Source of the DNA: Betaproteobacteria bacterium UBA2592
GTDB taxonomy: Bacteria > Pseudomonadota > Gammaproteobacteria > Burkholderiales > Rhodocyclaceae
DNA: 64,000 nt
Assembly: GCA_002340095.1 (NCBI GenBank)
Contig: DDKS01000046.1
Coordinates: 15,434-79,433 of the forward strand
Direction of reading: 5' to 3'
Part shown: piece by piece, positions 11,856-21,699 of the stretch
Numbering within the stretch: position 1 is the stretch's first letter
Layout of the letters: each line of letters opens with the position of its first letter
Position numbers and translations under genes: made by a program
Notes under the pieces: generated by a model
Seen by the model: the letters and a program-made list of their open reading frames with translations, nothing else
Database searches by the model: none
What the model was told of the DNA's origin: nothing

Positions 11856-13424
11856 TTACTGCTTTTCACCGGGCTCATCGGTGGAAAACTGGATCTTGCC
11901 GGGATCGAAGGCGGCACCTTCCTGCTCCGGCTCCTGGCCGGGCAACTGCAAGGGCGGGGCTTCCGTATCGCCGTTGCCCGCTTCCTGGCCCATGCCCTCG
12001 GTAGGCAGCAGGATTTCCAGGGGGGTGTCCTCCATCACCTCCCGTTTTTCCACGGAAACCAGCTGGGGGAAGGCGATGATCAGGGCCACCATCAGGATCT
12101 GGATGCAGACGAAGGGAATGGCGCCCCAGTAGATCTGGCTGGTGGTGACAGGCTCCATCTCCCTGCCCGTGACCGCATCCCGGTAGCGTTTTGCGGGGGC
12201 CACCGAGCGCAGATAAAACAGGGCGAAGCCAAAGGGCGGATGCATGAAGGAGGTCTGCATGTTCACCGCCAGCAGCACGCCGAACCAGACCAGGTCGATG
12301 CCCAGACTGTCGGCCACCGGGGCCACCAGGGGTACCAGGATGAAGGCCAGCTCGAAGAAGTCGAGGAAGAAGGCGAGCACGAAGAACAGGATGTTGACCG
12401 CGACCAGGAAGCCCGTCTGGCCCCCCGGCAGGGAGGTGAGCAGGTGTTCCACCCAGAGATCTCCATCCACTCCCCGGAACACCAGGCCGAACACGGTGGC
12501 GCCGATCAGGATGAACATGACGAAGGAAGAGAGCTTGGCCGTGGATTCGATGGCCTGGCGCAACAGGGTGAAGTCCAGCTTCTTCTTGGCCAGAGCCAGC
12601 AGCAGGGCGCCGGAGGCTCCCATGGCGCCGCCTTCGGTGGGAGTGGCGATGCCCAGGAAGATGGTGCCCAGCACCAGGAAGATCAGGAACAGGGGCGGCA
12701 CCAACACCACCAGGCACTTCACCAGCAGCGGAATGCCGCTGATGGAGCGGGCCGAGAGCGGCAGGGCCGGGGCATGTTCGGGCTTGAACAGGGACACGAG
12801 CACCACATAGGCCACGTAGAAGCCGGTGAGTACCAGGCCGGGAATCATGGCGCCCATGTACATTTCACCCACGGAGCGGCCCACCTGGTCGGCCATGATG
12901 ATGAGGACCAGGGAGGGCGGGATGATCTGCGCCAAGGTGCCGGAGGCGGCGATAGCTCCGGTGGCCAGACGCCGGTCGTAGCCGTAGCGCAGCATGATGG
13001 GCAGCGAAATCAGGCCCATGGAGATCACCGAAGCCGCCACCACGCCGGTGGTAGCCGCCAGCAGGGCGCCGACGAAGATGACCGCAATGGCCAGGCCGCC
13101 CCGGATCGGGCCGAACAGCTGGCCGATGGTGTCGAGCAGGTCCTCGGCCATGCCCGAGCGTTCCAGGATCAAGCCCATGAAGGTGAAGAAGGGGATGGCC
13201 AGCAGGGTGTCGTTGGCCATGATGCCGAAGATGCGGTTCGGCAGTGCCTGGAGGAATTCCGGCGTAAACAGGCCCATGCCGATGCCCAGCACGGCGAAAA
13301 TGAGGCCGTTGGCGGCCAGGGCGAAGGCGACGGGGTAGCCGGAGAGCAGGAAGATCACCAGGCAGGTAAACATGATCGGGGCCAGGTAATCCCCGATGAT
13401 GGGTACGAGAAATTCGAGTGGCAT
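11856..13424 (-). CDS. dctM: TRAP transporter large permease subunit
   Basis: A 522-residue DctM-family membrane subunit with about 12 membrane segments, which performs sodium-driven uptake with the small subunit and binding protein. Family motifs include PFFTFMGLILERSGMAEDLL, ATTGVVAASVISMGLISLP and IPPSLVLIIMADQVG. The last 80 residues form a long acidic and proline-rich tail beyond the usual end of the family (about 430 residues), which is unusual. It is encoded 12 bases after dctQ and precedes the binding protein, all on one strand. Confidence 0.9.
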   Translation of the reverse strand: MPLEFLVPIIGDYLAPIMFTCLVIFLLSGYPVAFALAANGLIFAVLGIGMGLFTPEFLQALPNRIFGIMANDTLLAIPFFTFMGLILERSGMAEDLLDTIGQLFGPIRGGLAIAVIFVGALLAATTGVVAASVISMGLISLPIMLRYGYDRRLATGAIAASGTLAQIIPPSLVLIIMADQVGRSVGEMYMGAMIPGLVLTGFYVAYVVLVSLFKPEHAPALPLSARSISGIPLLVKCLVVLVPPLFLIFLVLGTIFLGIATPTEGGAMGASGALLLALAKKKLDFTLLRQAIESTAKLSSFVMFILIGATVFGLVFRGVDGDLWVEHLLTSLPGGQTGFLVAVNILFFVLAFFLDFFELAFILVPLVAPVADSLGIDLVWFGVLLAVNMQTSFMHPPFGFALFYLRSVAPAKRYRDAVTGREMEPVTTSQIYWGAIPFVCIQILMVALIIAFPQLVSVEKREVMEDTPLEILLPTEGMGQEAGNGDTEAPPLQLPGQEPEQEGAAFDPGKIQFSTDEPGEKQ

Positions 13425-13436
13425 GGTTTTTCCCTC

Positions 13437-14018
13437 TCAGCGCGCGGTGGCCGAATTGTTTTCCATGGCGGACGCCGTTTCCTGGTGGCTGCCCTTCTCG
13501 AATTCGCTGGCCTCGATGAGGCCGGCCAGGAAGGCGAAGCGCTTGATGATTTCGGAACAACCCTGGGCCAGCAGCAGGAAGAAGGCCACGGGGATCAGCA
13601 GGCGGGCGGGCCAGAGGATCAGGCCGCCGGCATTGGAGGACACCTCGCCGGAGCGGATCGCATCCAGGGCAAAGGGTACGCCGGCCCAGAGGATCAGGCC
13701 GCACAAGGGCAACAGGAAGAAGACTCCCCCCAGGATGTCGATCCAGGCATGAACCCGGGGAGAGAAACGGCCCACCACCACATCGATGCGGATGTGTTCG
13801 TTACGGCGCAGGGTCCAGGCAGCCCCGAGCAGGAAAACCGCTGAATAGAGATACCACTGCAGTTCCAGGAAGGCGTTGGAGCCCACATGCAGGGCATAGC
13901 GCGCCAGGGCGTTCAAGGTGCTCACCAGCACCGCCACCAGGACCAGCCAGGCAGCCGCCTTGCCAATCCCTTCATTGAGCCGGTCGATTGACCTGGCCAG
14001 AGCTAGAAGTTGTCTCAC
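13437..14018 (-). CDS. dctQ: TRAP transporter small permease subunit
   Basis: A 193-residue DctQ-like protein with four membrane segments and the family motif region RRNEHIRIDVVVGRFSPR in its centre. It pairs with the large permease 12 bases downstream and with the periplasmic receptor. The TRAP block lies just downstream of lutB, so transporter and oxidation genes are probably one regulon. The tail is rich in small residues and charges and looks cytoplasmic. Confidence 0.88.
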   Translation of the reverse strand: MRQLLALARSIDRLNEGIGKAAAWLVLVAVLVSTLNALARYALHVGSNAFLELQWYLYSAVFLLGAAWTLRRNEHIRIDVVVGRFSPRVHAWIDILGGVFFLLPLCGLILWAGVPFALDAIRSGEVSSNAGGLILWPARLLIPVAFFLLLAQGCSEIIKRFAFLAGLIEASEFEKGSHQETASAMENNSATAR

Positions 14019-14049
14019 GAAGCCATCTCCTTCAATAGTGTGTGGGGGG

Positions 14050-15510
14050 TCAAGGTTTTTGTGGGGAACGGGAAAGCTCCCGTTGCCGCACCAGTTCGTG
14101 CAGGCTCCGGGGCGCTGGAACGAGCGGGGTGCGGCTGTCGGTCCAGGCCCCCTGCCTGCCGGGGGTGAGGCGGCGGAAGCGGGTGGCCAGGAAGGAAAAC
14201 AGGCGATACAGGGCAGGGGAGCGGTAGAGCCGGCTCCAGAGTTTGAAGGACAGGGCCAAGAGGGGTTTCCTGCCTTCCCCTTCCCCTGCCAGCGGGGGGG
14301 TATGGGGGTCCGGGCCGCCGGCCTGGCTGCGAGCGCGCAGGTCGATCAGCAGCTGCGGGATGGGGATCTTCACCGGGCAGACCTCGCCGCAGGCGCCGCA
14401 CAGGCTCGACGCCGTCACCAGGTCGCTGGTGCCTTTGAGGCCCAGCATGTGGGGCGAGATGATCTTGCCGATGGGGCCCGGGTAGGTGGTGCCGTAGGCC
14501 AGCCCGCCGATGCGGGTGTAGACCGGGCAGTGGTTCATGCAGGCGCCACAGCGGATGCATTGCAAGGTGGCGCGGAAGTCCGGGCGGGCGTAGGCCTGGG
14601 TACGGCCGTTGTCCACCAGCACCAGGTGCATTTCCCTGGGGCCATCCAGCTCCCCGGGCCGGCGCGGGCCGGTGATCCAGTTGAAATAGGTGGTGACCGC
14701 CTGGCCGGTGGCGGAGCGGGTCAGGAGTGCCAGGAGCGGCGGCACGTGTTCGAGCTTTTCCACCACCTTCTCGATGCCGGTGATGGCGATGTGGATGTCG
14801 GGCACCGTGGTGCACATGCGGCCGTTGCCCTCGTTTTCCACGAGACAGATGGTGCCGGTTTCGGCCACGGCGAAATTCACCCCGGAAAGCCCCACCTTGG
14901 TGGCGCGGAATTTCTCCCGCAGTACCTGGCGGCCGATCTGGATCAGCTCATCCACCGAATCGGTGTAATCGACACCGGGCACCTTCTCGGCGAACAGGCG
15001 GGCGATTTCTTCCTTGGTCTTGTGGATGGCCGGCATGATGATGTGGGAGGGGCGCTCTCCGGCCAACTGGACGATGTATTCGCCCATGTCCGACTCCAGG
15101 GCGGCGATGCCCCGGGCTTCGAGGGCGTGGTTGAGCTCGATTTCCTCGCTCACCATGGACTTGCCCTTGACGATCATCTCCGCATCGGCCCGGGCCATGA
15201 TGCCGGCGATGATCTCCTGGGCCTGGACCGGGGTTTCGGCCCAGTGCACCTGGACCCCGTTTTTCTTCAGGTTGGCTTCCAGTTGCTCCAGCAGTTCGGG
15301 CAGGCGGGAAAGGCTGTACTGGCGGATCGCCTCCCCCTGGCGGCGCAGGGCTTCCAGCCTGGCCGGGTCGGGAAACTGGGCGGCCCGCTTCTGCATGAGG
15401 AAGTCCATGGCACCGCGAAAGCTCTTCCTCAGGGCCGGGTTGTCCAGGACCTCCTGGCTGCGCTTGCGGAAACTGGCCTGAGGCATGGGATGCAGGGTGT
15501 GGGTGCTCAT
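14050..15510 (-). CDS. lutB: Lactate utilisation iron-sulfur protein LutB/LldF
   Basis: A 486-residue subunit of the LutABC L-lactate oxidising complex. The N-terminal DUF162-like domain holds VSEEIELNHALEARGI and GVNFAVAETGTI. The C-terminal part has two 4Fe-4S motifs, CIRCGACMNHCP and CGACGEVCPVKIP. The start at 15510 overlaps the lutC stop (ATGA) and begins right at the conserved domain, so a long in-frame extension upstream is a shadow of lutC. Together with lutA and lutC it converts L-lactate to pyruvate. Confidence 0.93.
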   Translation of the reverse strand: MSTHTLHPMPQASFRKRSQEVLDNPALRKSFRGAMDFLMQKRAAQFPDPARLEALRRQGEAIRQYSLSRLPELLEQLEANLKKNGVQVHWAETPVQAQEIIAGIMARADAEMIVKGKSMVSEEIELNHALEARGIAALESDMGEYIVQLAGERPSHIIMPAIHKTKEEIARLFAEKVPGVDYTDSVDELIQIGRQVLREKFRATKVGLSGVNFAVAETGTICLVENEGNGRMCTTVPDIHIAITGIEKVVEKLEHVPPLLALLTRSATGQAVTTYFNWITGPRRPGELDGPREMHLVLVDNGRTQAYARPDFRATLQCIRCGACMNHCPVYTRIGGLAYGTTYPGPIGKIISPHMLGLKGTSDLVTASSLCGACGEVCPVKIPIPQLLIDLRARSQAGGPDPHTPPLAGEGEGRKPLLALSFKLWSRLYRSPALYRLFSFLATRFRRLTPGRQGAWTDSRTPLVPAPRSLHELVRQRELSRSPQKP

Positions 15511-16154
15511 TGGATTTCTCCATGCACCAAAATCACGACCAGGGCCTTGGGGCCGTGGGCGCCGTAGGCCAGGGTCTGCTGGATGTCGGCGGTCTTGGAG
15601 GGACCGGAGACGAAGATCAGGTTGGTGGGCATGGCCGCCGACCACTGCTCTTGCTTCAGGGCCGTGGGCATGTCCGGATAGAGGCGGGTGGCGTCCAGCA
15701 GGCAGATGTGGATGGGCGGCACCAGGGAGAGGCTGCGCGGCTGTTCGGGGGAGGAGAGGATCACCAGGGTGCCGGTATCGGCGATGGCGCACTCGGCCAG
15801 GGTCAGGCCGGCGTCGATGCGGTCGAACAGGGTTGCCTTGAGCGCCTCCATGGGTTGGTCGAACCGGATCAGGTCCGGGCCGCCCTCCCAGCTGGTGAGC
15901 AGATCGGGCAGATTGGGCAGCATCAGGGAGCGGATCTGGTAACGGTTGCAGACTTCCTCCACCGTCCGGCGCCAGCCCTCGGGATGGGCGTGGATCACTT
16001 CCGCATGGGCGGTGCTGAGCTGGGTTTCCAGGCTGTGCAGATAATCGGCCTGGCTCAGTTGGCGGGTCCAGGCATCGAGGCTGGGTTCAGGCAAGGAAAC
16101 GACGGGACTCTGGCGCAGGCGGGCGAGGATGTTCTGGCGGGCGGAGGCAGTCAT
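15507..16154 (-). CDS. lutC: Lactate utilisation protein LutC/LldG
   Basis: A 215-residue DUF162 (LUD-domain) protein, third member of the LutABC lactate oxidation set. It contains LTLAECAIADTGTLVILSS and a C-terminal GPSKTADIQQTLAYGAHGP, both typical of the family. It starts at 16154, overlapping the lutA stop by four bases, and its own stop overlaps the lutB start by four. The three genes are therefore tightly coupled in translation. The alternative start further upstream lies inside lutA and is rejected. Confidence 0.92.
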   Translation of the reverse strand: MTASARQNILARLRQSPVVSLPEPSLDAWTRQLSQADYLHSLETQLSTAHAEVIHAHPEGWRRTVEEVCNRYQIRSLMLPNLPDLLTSWEGGPDLIRFDQPMEALKATLFDRIDAGLTLAECAIADTGTLVILSSPEQPRSLSLVPPIHICLLDATRLYPDMPTALKQEQWSAAMPTNLIFVSGPSKTADIQQTLAYGAHGPKALVVILVHGEIQ

Positions 16155-16933
16155 GCTTGGGGCTCCAGACGGGACTTGAGGAAGGTGGCGATGTGCTGAC
16201 CCTTGAGTGACTTGCCGGATTTGGCCAGGGTACCGTTGATGTTGGCCAGGCAGCCACAATCGGCAGACACCAGCTGTTCGGCGCCGGAGGCCAGCAGGGC
16301 CTGGGCCTTGTCACCGGCCATGGCGGCGGAAAGTTCAGGGTGGCGCACCGAGAAGGCGCCGCCAAAACCGCAACATTCGGCTTCCCGTTCCTGCTGCACC
16401 ACTTCCACCTGGGCCAACTGGCCGAGCAGGGCCTTCGAGGTGAGGTGCACGCCCATCTCCCGACGAGCCGAGCAAGAGGTGTGCAGCACGACCTTGGTGG
16501 GTTGTCCCTTGTCTTCCAGTTTGACGTTCAGGATCTTCACCAGAAATTCGGTGAATTCGTAGACACGCGTGGCCACCGCTGCCACCTGGGAGGCCAGGGG
16601 ATGATCGGCGCCAAAAAGGCGGGGCCAGTGGTGCTTCATCATCCCGGCGCAGGAGCCGGAGGGCACCACGATGGGCCAGTCTTCCGTGAAAAGCCGCACC
16701 TGCTGTTCCGCCACGGCCAGGGCCTCGGCCGGGTAGCCGCTGGTGTAGGCGGGCTGGCCGCAGCAGGATTGCGCCTCGGGAAATACGACCCGGACGCCTT
16801 CTTGTTCCAGAATGTCCATGGCGGAAATGCCGGCCCGGGGATCGAACAGGTCGATCAGACAGGTGCCGAAAAAGTAAACCGTGTGTGGCCGTGCGGCGGG
16901 GCAGGGGTTGCCATGCTCCGGGGAAAGGTTCAT
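16151..16933 (-). CDS. lutA: Lactate utilisation protein LutA/LldE
   Basis: A 260-residue protein with two CCG domains (CCGQPAYTSGYP near residue 57 and ECCGFGGAFSVRHP near residue 185), which bind an unusual iron-sulfur cluster in this heterodisulfide-reductase-like family. It is the first gene of the leftward lactate operon; two TGGT-N3-ACCA operators lie 65-190 bases upstream, between it and the divergent regulator. With LutB and LutC it oxidises L-lactate; together with the TRAP transporter downstream it forms a lactate uptake and use unit. Confidence 0.93.
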   Translation of the reverse strand: MNLSPEHGNPCPAARPHTVYFFGTCLIDLFDPRAGISAMDILEQEGVRVVFPEAQSCCGQPAYTSGYPAEALAVAEQQVRLFTEDWPIVVPSGSCAGMMKHHWPRLFGADHPLASQVAAVATRVYEFTEFLVKILNVKLEDKGQPTKVVLHTSCSARREMGVHLTSKALLGQLAQVEVVQQEREAECCGFGGAFSVRHPELSAAMAGDKAQALLASGAEQLVSADCGCLANINGTLAKSGKSLKGQHIATFLKSRLEPQA

Positions 16934-16997
16934 CCAGGTCTCCTCCAGAGGGGGCTTCGGGTGCGGGAGGAACCAAGCCCCTCTGGTCTTTATGGTT

Positions 16998-17124
16998 AAT
17001 TGGTCATACCAATGTTTCGGTGATGCAGAAAGTTACATGAATGCAGGTATTTGGTCAAACAAAATCACTTATGGCGGGACTTGTCAGGTCGATGAATGAT
17101 GATTAGAATTTGGTGGTCTTACCA
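16998..17124. promoter_or_regulatory. Divergent promoter region with PdhR/LldR-like operators
   Basis: Two palindromes of the form TGGT-N3-ACCA are visible: ATTGGTCATACCAAT at 16999-17013 and TGGTCTTACCA at 17114-17124. A third, half-conserved TTTGGTCAAAC lies near 17051. This is the recognised pattern for FadR-subfamily GntR regulators of lactate and pyruvate genes. They lie between lutA (left) and the FadR-type gene (right), so the regulator probably controls both directions and itself. Confidence 0.8.
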
Positions 17125-17145
17125 ATCAGGGATGCCCGAACTCCC

Positions 17146-17946
17146 ATGCCCCAGAGCAAGCTTTCCGTGCCCCGGATTTCCGACGCCATTGCCGAAACAC
17201 TGGAGCGGCGCATCCTGGAAGGCTCCCTGAAACCCGGTGATCGCCTGCCGCCGGAGCGGGAGCTGGCCGCGGACCTGGGGGTTTCCCGCCCCTCCTTGCG
17301 TGAGGCGATCCAGAAACTGGCCTCCAAGGGGATGCTGCAAAGCCGTCAGGGCGGCGGAACCTTCGTCACCGACCGCCTCAACTCCACCTTCTTCGATCCC
17401 TGGCGGGAAATGCTGGGAGTTCACCCGAATCTGCGCGAGGACCTGCTCGAATTCCGCCGCATGCTCGAAGGGCAGGCGGCCGAGTGGGCGGCCGAACGGC
17501 GCACCGAGGAGGACATGATCCGCCTTGCCCAGACCTTCGAGCAGCTCCAGGCCATCTTCGACAGTGACGACCGGCAGCGCCAGGCCGCTTGCGACATGGC
17601 CTTCCATCAAGCCATCGCCGAGGCGTCCCACAATGCCCTGCTGGGCCACCTGACCTCCACCATGTTGCGGCTGATGGAAGAGAACATCTGCCTTAACCTC
17701 ACCGAGCTGGGGGGTGTGAGTCGGGCCTTCTCCTTGCTCAAGGCCCAGCACGCAGCTCTCTACGAGGCCATTCGTGACGGCAAGCCGGCCGCAGCCCGGG
17801 CGGCTGCCGAAGTGCACATCGACTTCGTGCATGAGAGCCTGGCCCAGTCCCTGCGTTCTGCGGCCCGGCGCGAAACCGCCGCCCGGCGCCTCAAGGGCAA
17901 CGACTTTTCCAGCGGTTCCAGCCATTTCTCGTCATCTTCCAATTGA
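17146..17946 (+). CDS. GntR/FadR-family regulator of lactate genes
   Basis: A 266-residue transcription factor. The N-terminal winged helix is clear (ILEGSLKPGDRLPPERELA, then SRPSLREAIQKLASKGML and RQGGGTFV), followed by an FCD ligand domain (LLEFRRMLEGQAAEWAA, DMAFHQAIAEASHN) whose histidines and aspartate normally bind a metal and a carboxylic acid. The ATG at 17146 is chosen because the upstream TTG alternative lies on top of an operator. It resembles LldR/PdhR, and lactate or pyruvate is the probable effector. The 3' end is Ser-rich, and ppsA follows after 19 bases. Confidence 0.85.
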   Translation: MPQSKLSVPRISDAIAETLERRILEGSLKPGDRLPPERELAADLGVSRPSLREAIQKLASKGMLQSRQGGGTFVTDRLNSTFFDPWREMLGVHPNLREDLLEFRRMLEGQAAEWAAERRTEEDMIRLAQTFEQLQAIFDSDDRQRQAACDMAFHQAIAEASHNALLGHLTSTMLRLMEENICLNLTELGGVSRAFSLLKAQHAALYEAIRDGKPAAARAAAEVHIDFVHESLAQSLRSAARRETAARRLKGNDFSSGSSHFSSSSN

Positions 17947-17965
17947 TTCCTGAAAGGATCTTCTG

Positions 17966-20338
17966 ATGGACAACCTCGTCATTCCCTTTGAACGCCTGCG
18001 CATGAGCGATGTGGACCAGGTGGGCGGCAAGAACGCCTCCCTGGGCGAGATGATCAGCCAGCTGGCCGATTCCGGCGTGCGGGTTCCGGGCGGCTTTGCC
18101 ACCACCGCCCATGCCTACCGGGTGTTCCTGGCTCAGAGCGGTCTGGACAGGAAGATTGCCGATACCCTCGAACATCTGGATGTGGACGATGTAAACGCCC
18201 TGGTCGCCACCGGGGCGAAAATTCGTCAGTGGATCATCGATACCCCCTTCCCGATGGATCTGACGATTGCCATAACAGAGCAATATCAAAGACTTGTTGC
18301 CGAATCCTCAAGTGATGTGTCATTCGCGGTGCGTTCCTCCGCCACCGCCGAGGACCTGCCCGATGCGTCGTTCGCCGGCCAGCAGGAAACCTTCCTCAAC
18401 ATCGTCGGCCTGGATAACATCCTGCATGCCATCAAGGAGGTGTTCGCCTCCCTCTACAACGACCGGGCCATCGCCTACCGGGTGCACAAGGGCTTCGTCC
18501 ATGCCGACGTGGCGCTGTCCGCCGGGGTGCAGCGCATGGTGCGTTCCGACAAGGGCGCGGCCGGGGTGATGTTCACCCTGGATACCGAATCCGGCTTCCG
18601 CGATGCCGTGTTCGTCACCGCCAGCTACGGCCTGGGCGAAACCGTGGTCCAGGGCGCCGTGAATCCGGACGAGTTCTACGTGCACAAGCCCATGCTGGCC
18701 GCCGGTAAAAAGGCCGTGGTGCGTCGCAACCTGGGCTCCAAGATGATCAAGATGGTCTTTGCCGCCGAGAAGGTGGCAGGCAAGTCCACCGTCACCGAGG
18801 AGGTGCCCGAGGCCGACCGGCACCGTTTCTCCATCACCGACGCCGAGGTGGAGGAACTGGCCCGCTACGCCATGATCATCGAGCAGCACTACCAGCGGCC
18901 CATGGACATCGAGTGGGGCAAGGATGGCTTGGATGGGCGGCTCTACATCCTGCAGGCTCGGCCCGAGACCGTGAAGTCCCAGGAGAGCCACAACCGCCTG
19001 GAGAAGTTCAAGCTCAAGTCCTTCTCCAAGGTGCTCGCCTCCGGCCGCGCCATCGGCCAGAAGATCGGCGTGGGTCCGGTGCGCATCGTTCATGACCCCA
19101 GGGAAATGGACAAGGTCCAGCCCGGCGACGTGCTGGTGGCCGACATGACCGACCCCAACTGGGAACCCGTGATGAAGCGGGCCTCCGCCATCGTCACCAA
19201 CCGGGGCGGCCGCACCTGCCACGCCGCCATCATCGCCCGGGAACTGGGCGTGCCCGCCATCGTGGGCTGCGGCGATGCCACCGAAACCCTCACCGAAGGC
19301 GAGATCGTCACCGTGTCCTGCGCCGAGGGCGACACTGGCCACATCTACCGCGGCAAGCTGGATTTCGAGGTGATCTCCAAGGACATCTCCGCCATGCCCG
19401 ACATCCCCGTCAAGGTGATGATGAACGTGGGCAACCCGGAACTGGCCTTCGAATTCGCCCAGCTACCCAACGCCGGCGTGGGGCTGGCCCGGGTGGAATT
19501 CGTCATCAACAACGTGATCGGCATTCACCCCAAGGCCATCCTGGACGTGGAACGCCTGCCCGCCTCCAAGCGCGAGGAAATCCAGCGCCGGGCCCGGGGC
19601 TACGCCAGCCCCGTGGACTTCTTCGTGGAAAAGCTGGCCGAGGGCGTGGCCACCATTGCCGCCGCCTTCTGGCCCAAGCCCGTGATCGTGCGCCTCTCCG
19701 ACTTCAAGTCGAATGAATACCGCAAGCTCCTGGGCGGCGAACTGTACGAGCCCGAGGAAGAAAACCCCATGTTGGGCTTCCGCGGCGCCTCCCGCTACAT
19801 CGCCCAGTCCTTCCGCGACTGCTTCGAGATGGAATGCCGGGCCATGAAGAAGGTGCGCGAGGAAATGGGCCTCACCAACGTCTGGCTGATGGTGCCCTTC
19901 GTGCGCACCCTGGAAGAGGGCAAGGGCGTGGTGAGCCTGCTGGCCGAACACGGCCTCAAGCAGGGCGAGAACGATCTCAAGCTGATCATGATGTGCGAAA
20001 TCCCCTCCAACGCCCTGCTGGCCGAGGAATTCCTCGACATCTTCGACGGCTTCTCCATCGGCTCCAACGACCTGACCCAGCTCACCCTGGGCCTGGATCG
20101 GGACTCCGGCCTGGTGGCCAACCTGTTCGACGAGCGCGACCCGGCCGTGAAGAAGCTCCTGGCCATGGCGATTGCCACCGCCAACAAGAAGGGCAAGTAC
20201 GTGGGCATCTGCGGTCAGGGCCCCTCCGACCATCCCGACCTGGCCGAATGGCTGATGGATCAGGGCATCCAGAGCATGTCGCTCAACCCGGACACGGTGG
20301 TGGATACCTGGCAGCGTCTGGCGGCCCACCGGCAGTAA
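17966..20338 (+). CDS. ppsA: Phosphoenolpyruvate synthase
   Basis: A 790-residue enzyme that makes PEP, AMP and phosphate from pyruvate and ATP, the entry to gluconeogenesis from lactate. Domain order: ATP-grasp N-terminus ([30 protein letters not shown]), a swivelling domain with the phosphorylated histidine in [15 protein letters not shown], and a PEP/pyruvate barrel ending at [12 protein letters not shown] with the catalytic cysteine. E. coli PpsA is 792 residues. It lies 19 bases after the lactate regulator gene, which fits a pathway lactate to pyruvate to PEP under shared control. Confidence 0.97.
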   Translation: MDNLVIPFERLRMSDVDQVGGKNASLGEMISQLADSGVRVPGGFATTAHAYRVFLAQSGLDRKIADTLEHLDVDDVNALVATGAKIRQWIIDTPFPMDLTIAITEQYQRLVAESSSDVSFAVRSSATAEDLPDASFAGQQETFLNIVGLDNILHAIKEVFASLYNDRAIAYRVHKGFVHADVALSAGVQRMVRSDKGAAGVMFTLDTESGFRDAVFVTASYGLGETVVQGAVNPDEFYVHKPMLAAGKKAVVRRNLGSKMIKMVFAAEKVAGKSTVTEEVPEADRHRFSITDAEVEELARYAMIIEQHYQRPMDIEWGKDGLDGRLYILQARPETVKSQESHNRLEKFKLKSFSKVLASGRAIGQKIGVGPVRIVHDPREMDKVQPGDVLVADMTDPNWEPVMKRASAIVTNRGGRTCHAAIIARELGVPAIVGCGDATETLTEGEIVTVSCAEGDTGHIYRGKLDFEVISKDISAMPDIPVKVMMNVGNPELAFEFAQLPNAGVGLARVEFVINNVIGIHPKAILDVERLPASKREEIQRRARGYASPVDFFVEKLAEGVATIAAAFWPKPVIVRLSDFKSNEYRKLLGGELYEPEEENPMLGFRGASRYIAQSFRDCFEMECRAMKKVREEMGLTNVWLMVPFVRTLEEGKGVVSLLAEHGLKQGENDLKLIMMCEIPSNALLAEEFLDIFDGFSIGSNDLTQLTLGLDRDSGLVANLFDERDPAVKKLLAMAIATANKKGKYVGICGQGPSDHPDLAEWLMDQGIQSMSLNPDTVVDTWQRLAAHRQ

Positions 20339-20371
20339 GCGCAGGCCGCAGCAAGCGCGCAGCAGGCGAAA

Positions 20372-20395
20372 GGCCGGGAGCGATCCCGGCCTTTT
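20372..20395 (+). terminator. Intrinsic terminator of ppsA
   Basis: GGCCGGGA (20372-20379) pairs perfectly with TCCCGGCC (20384-20391) across a four-base loop and is followed by CTTTTG. It lies 34 bases after the ppsA stop. Confidence 0.85.
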
Positions 20396-20403
20396 GCCAT
20401 CAA

Positions 20404-20526
20404 TCAGGCCGGGGTGCGCCGGTCGAGCGCGCCGGACCAGGTGCCGAAGGTTATGCCGATGTTCCACCGCATGGTCCGGAGGGAGCCGGCGTCGTCGACG
20501 ATGAGGATTCGAGCCGCTTTGGGCAT
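20404..20526 (-). pseudogene. Possible truncated response-regulator receiver fragment
   Basis: A 40-codon frame begins MPKAARILIVDDAGSLRTM, which looks like the first strand and acidic pocket (two Asp) of a response-regulator receiver domain. After about residue 20 the resemblance stops and the frame ends at 20404, so no phosphorylatable aspartate or output domain remains. It lies between the ppsA terminator and the end of the next leftward gene. It is either a decayed remnant or a chance match. Confidence 0.3.
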
Positions 20527-20600
20527 GGTCTGGATGACAATCAGGACAGGGAGTGCAGGAGCCAGGAGGAAAGGGCAGGAGTTCCCGGAAATTACAGCCT

Positions 20601-21293
20601 TCAGGATGACTGGCGCAGGATGTCCGTGAAGCCCAGGCCGGCCAGTTCCCGGGTGCTCCGGCTCAGGTAATAGAGTACCGCGATCATCATCAGGGTGGAG
20701 GGCAGGGCGATCATGGGATAGCTCAGCAGGGTCAGGCGGCCCAGTTCCTCGTTGAAGGCCTCGGTGCCTGCCGGGCTGACGACGATCCATTTGGCCAGCA
20801 GGTAGTTCATGGCGGCAGAGAAGAAGAAGGTGCAGCTCAGCAGGATGGTGCCGGTCTGCAGGCGGGCTTCAAAGGCTTCCACATTGCCGCGCAGGGCCAA
20901 GTGCTGCTGGACTTTATCCACATCAATGATGGTCGGGTTGAACAGCAGGGTCTTGACGAGCGGGTAGGGGGTGCGGATCGAGGCCAGCACCACCAGACCG
21001 ATGATGCCGGGCACGGCGGCTTCCTTGACGGCCAGCCACTGGGTATCCAGTTCAAGCAGCCCGATGCCGCCGGTGAGCAGGATGTTCACCAGGCCCAGGG
21101 CCGAGAAGATGTTGAACTTGCGGCTTTTGACCAGGTCCATTGTGCCCCAGACCAGGGGAAAGGCCAGGGCCAGGAGCAGGGCGCCGACGCTGCCCAGATG
21201 TTGGGCCCCGCTGAGTTTCATCAGGATCAGGGAAGGAATGATGATGTTGATCAGCAGTTCGATCAGGGGATTGTTTTTCTGGGCGGGGACCAT
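20601..21293 (-). CDS. VC0807-like integral membrane protein
   Basis: A 230-residue membrane protein with about six hydrophobic segments. It resembles the uncharacterised VC0807 family (NNPLIELLINIIIPSLIL at the start, then FPLVWGTMDLVKSRKFN). No catalytic motif is visible and no function is known. The ATG at 21293 is preferred over a TTG twelve bases upstream. It is transcribed away from the small membrane-protein gene at 21346. Confidence 0.65.
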   Translation of the reverse strand: MVPAQKNNPLIELLINIIIPSLILMKLSGAQHLGSVGALLLALAFPLVWGTMDLVKSRKFNIFSALGLVNILLTGGIGLLELDTQWLAVKEAAVPGIIGLVVLASIRTPYPLVKTLLFNPTIIDVDKVQQHLALRGNVEAFEARLQTGTILLSCTFFFSAAMNYLLAKWIVVSPAGTEAFNEELGRLTLLSYPMIALPSTLMMIAVLYYLSRSTRELAGLGFTDILRQSS

Positions 21294-21345
21294 GGACGAT
21301 CTCAAAGGCTAGAATGGGCGACTGTTTTGTTGGCAAGGATGGGGA

Positions 21346-21699
21346 ATGGATCAGCGGCAATACACCTTTTACCAGACCAGAATTCCGGGTCCGGCCCCGG
21401 GGGGCAGCCTGTTGAGCCGCATCCTGCGGCTAATGGTACTCCTGGGCTTGCTGGTGCTGGGCTTCATGTTTTCCCTGGTGCTGTTTGCCGTGCTGGCGGT
21501 GGGCGGGATGCTGTTGTGGGGCTTTTTCTGGTGGAAAACCCGCAAGCTTCGACAGCAGATGCAGGAACAAGGTTTCCCGCCTCCCCCCTTTTCTTCTCCC
21601 ACCGAAGGGCGGGTGATCGAGGGGCAGGTGATCCGGGCCGGCACCGACAAGGACATCATGTCGGAGGATTCCCCCCCGAGGTCAGGCGGGGCAGGGTGA
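21346..21699 (+). CDS. Small membrane protein of unknown function
   Basis: A 117-residue protein with one long hydrophobic stretch or hairpin (ILRLMVLLGLLVLGFMFSLV, then WGFFWWK) and a hydrophilic C-terminal tail holding EGRVIEGQVI. I recognise no named family. Its 3' end overlaps the convergent UPF0126 gene by 44 bases, so the two transcripts are complementary at their ends. Confidence 0.6.
   Translation: MDQRQYTFYQTRIPGPAPGGSLLSRILRLMVLLGLLVLGFMFSLVLFAVLAVGGMLLWGFFWWKTRKLRQQMQEQGFPPPPFSSPTEGRVIEGQVIRAGTDKDIMSEDSPPRSGGAG

Noticed and set aside
11850..13844. 664-residue rightward frame opposite dctM/dctQ
   Set aside because: Runs through two recognised genes on the other strand; low complexity with many Gln, Gly and His.
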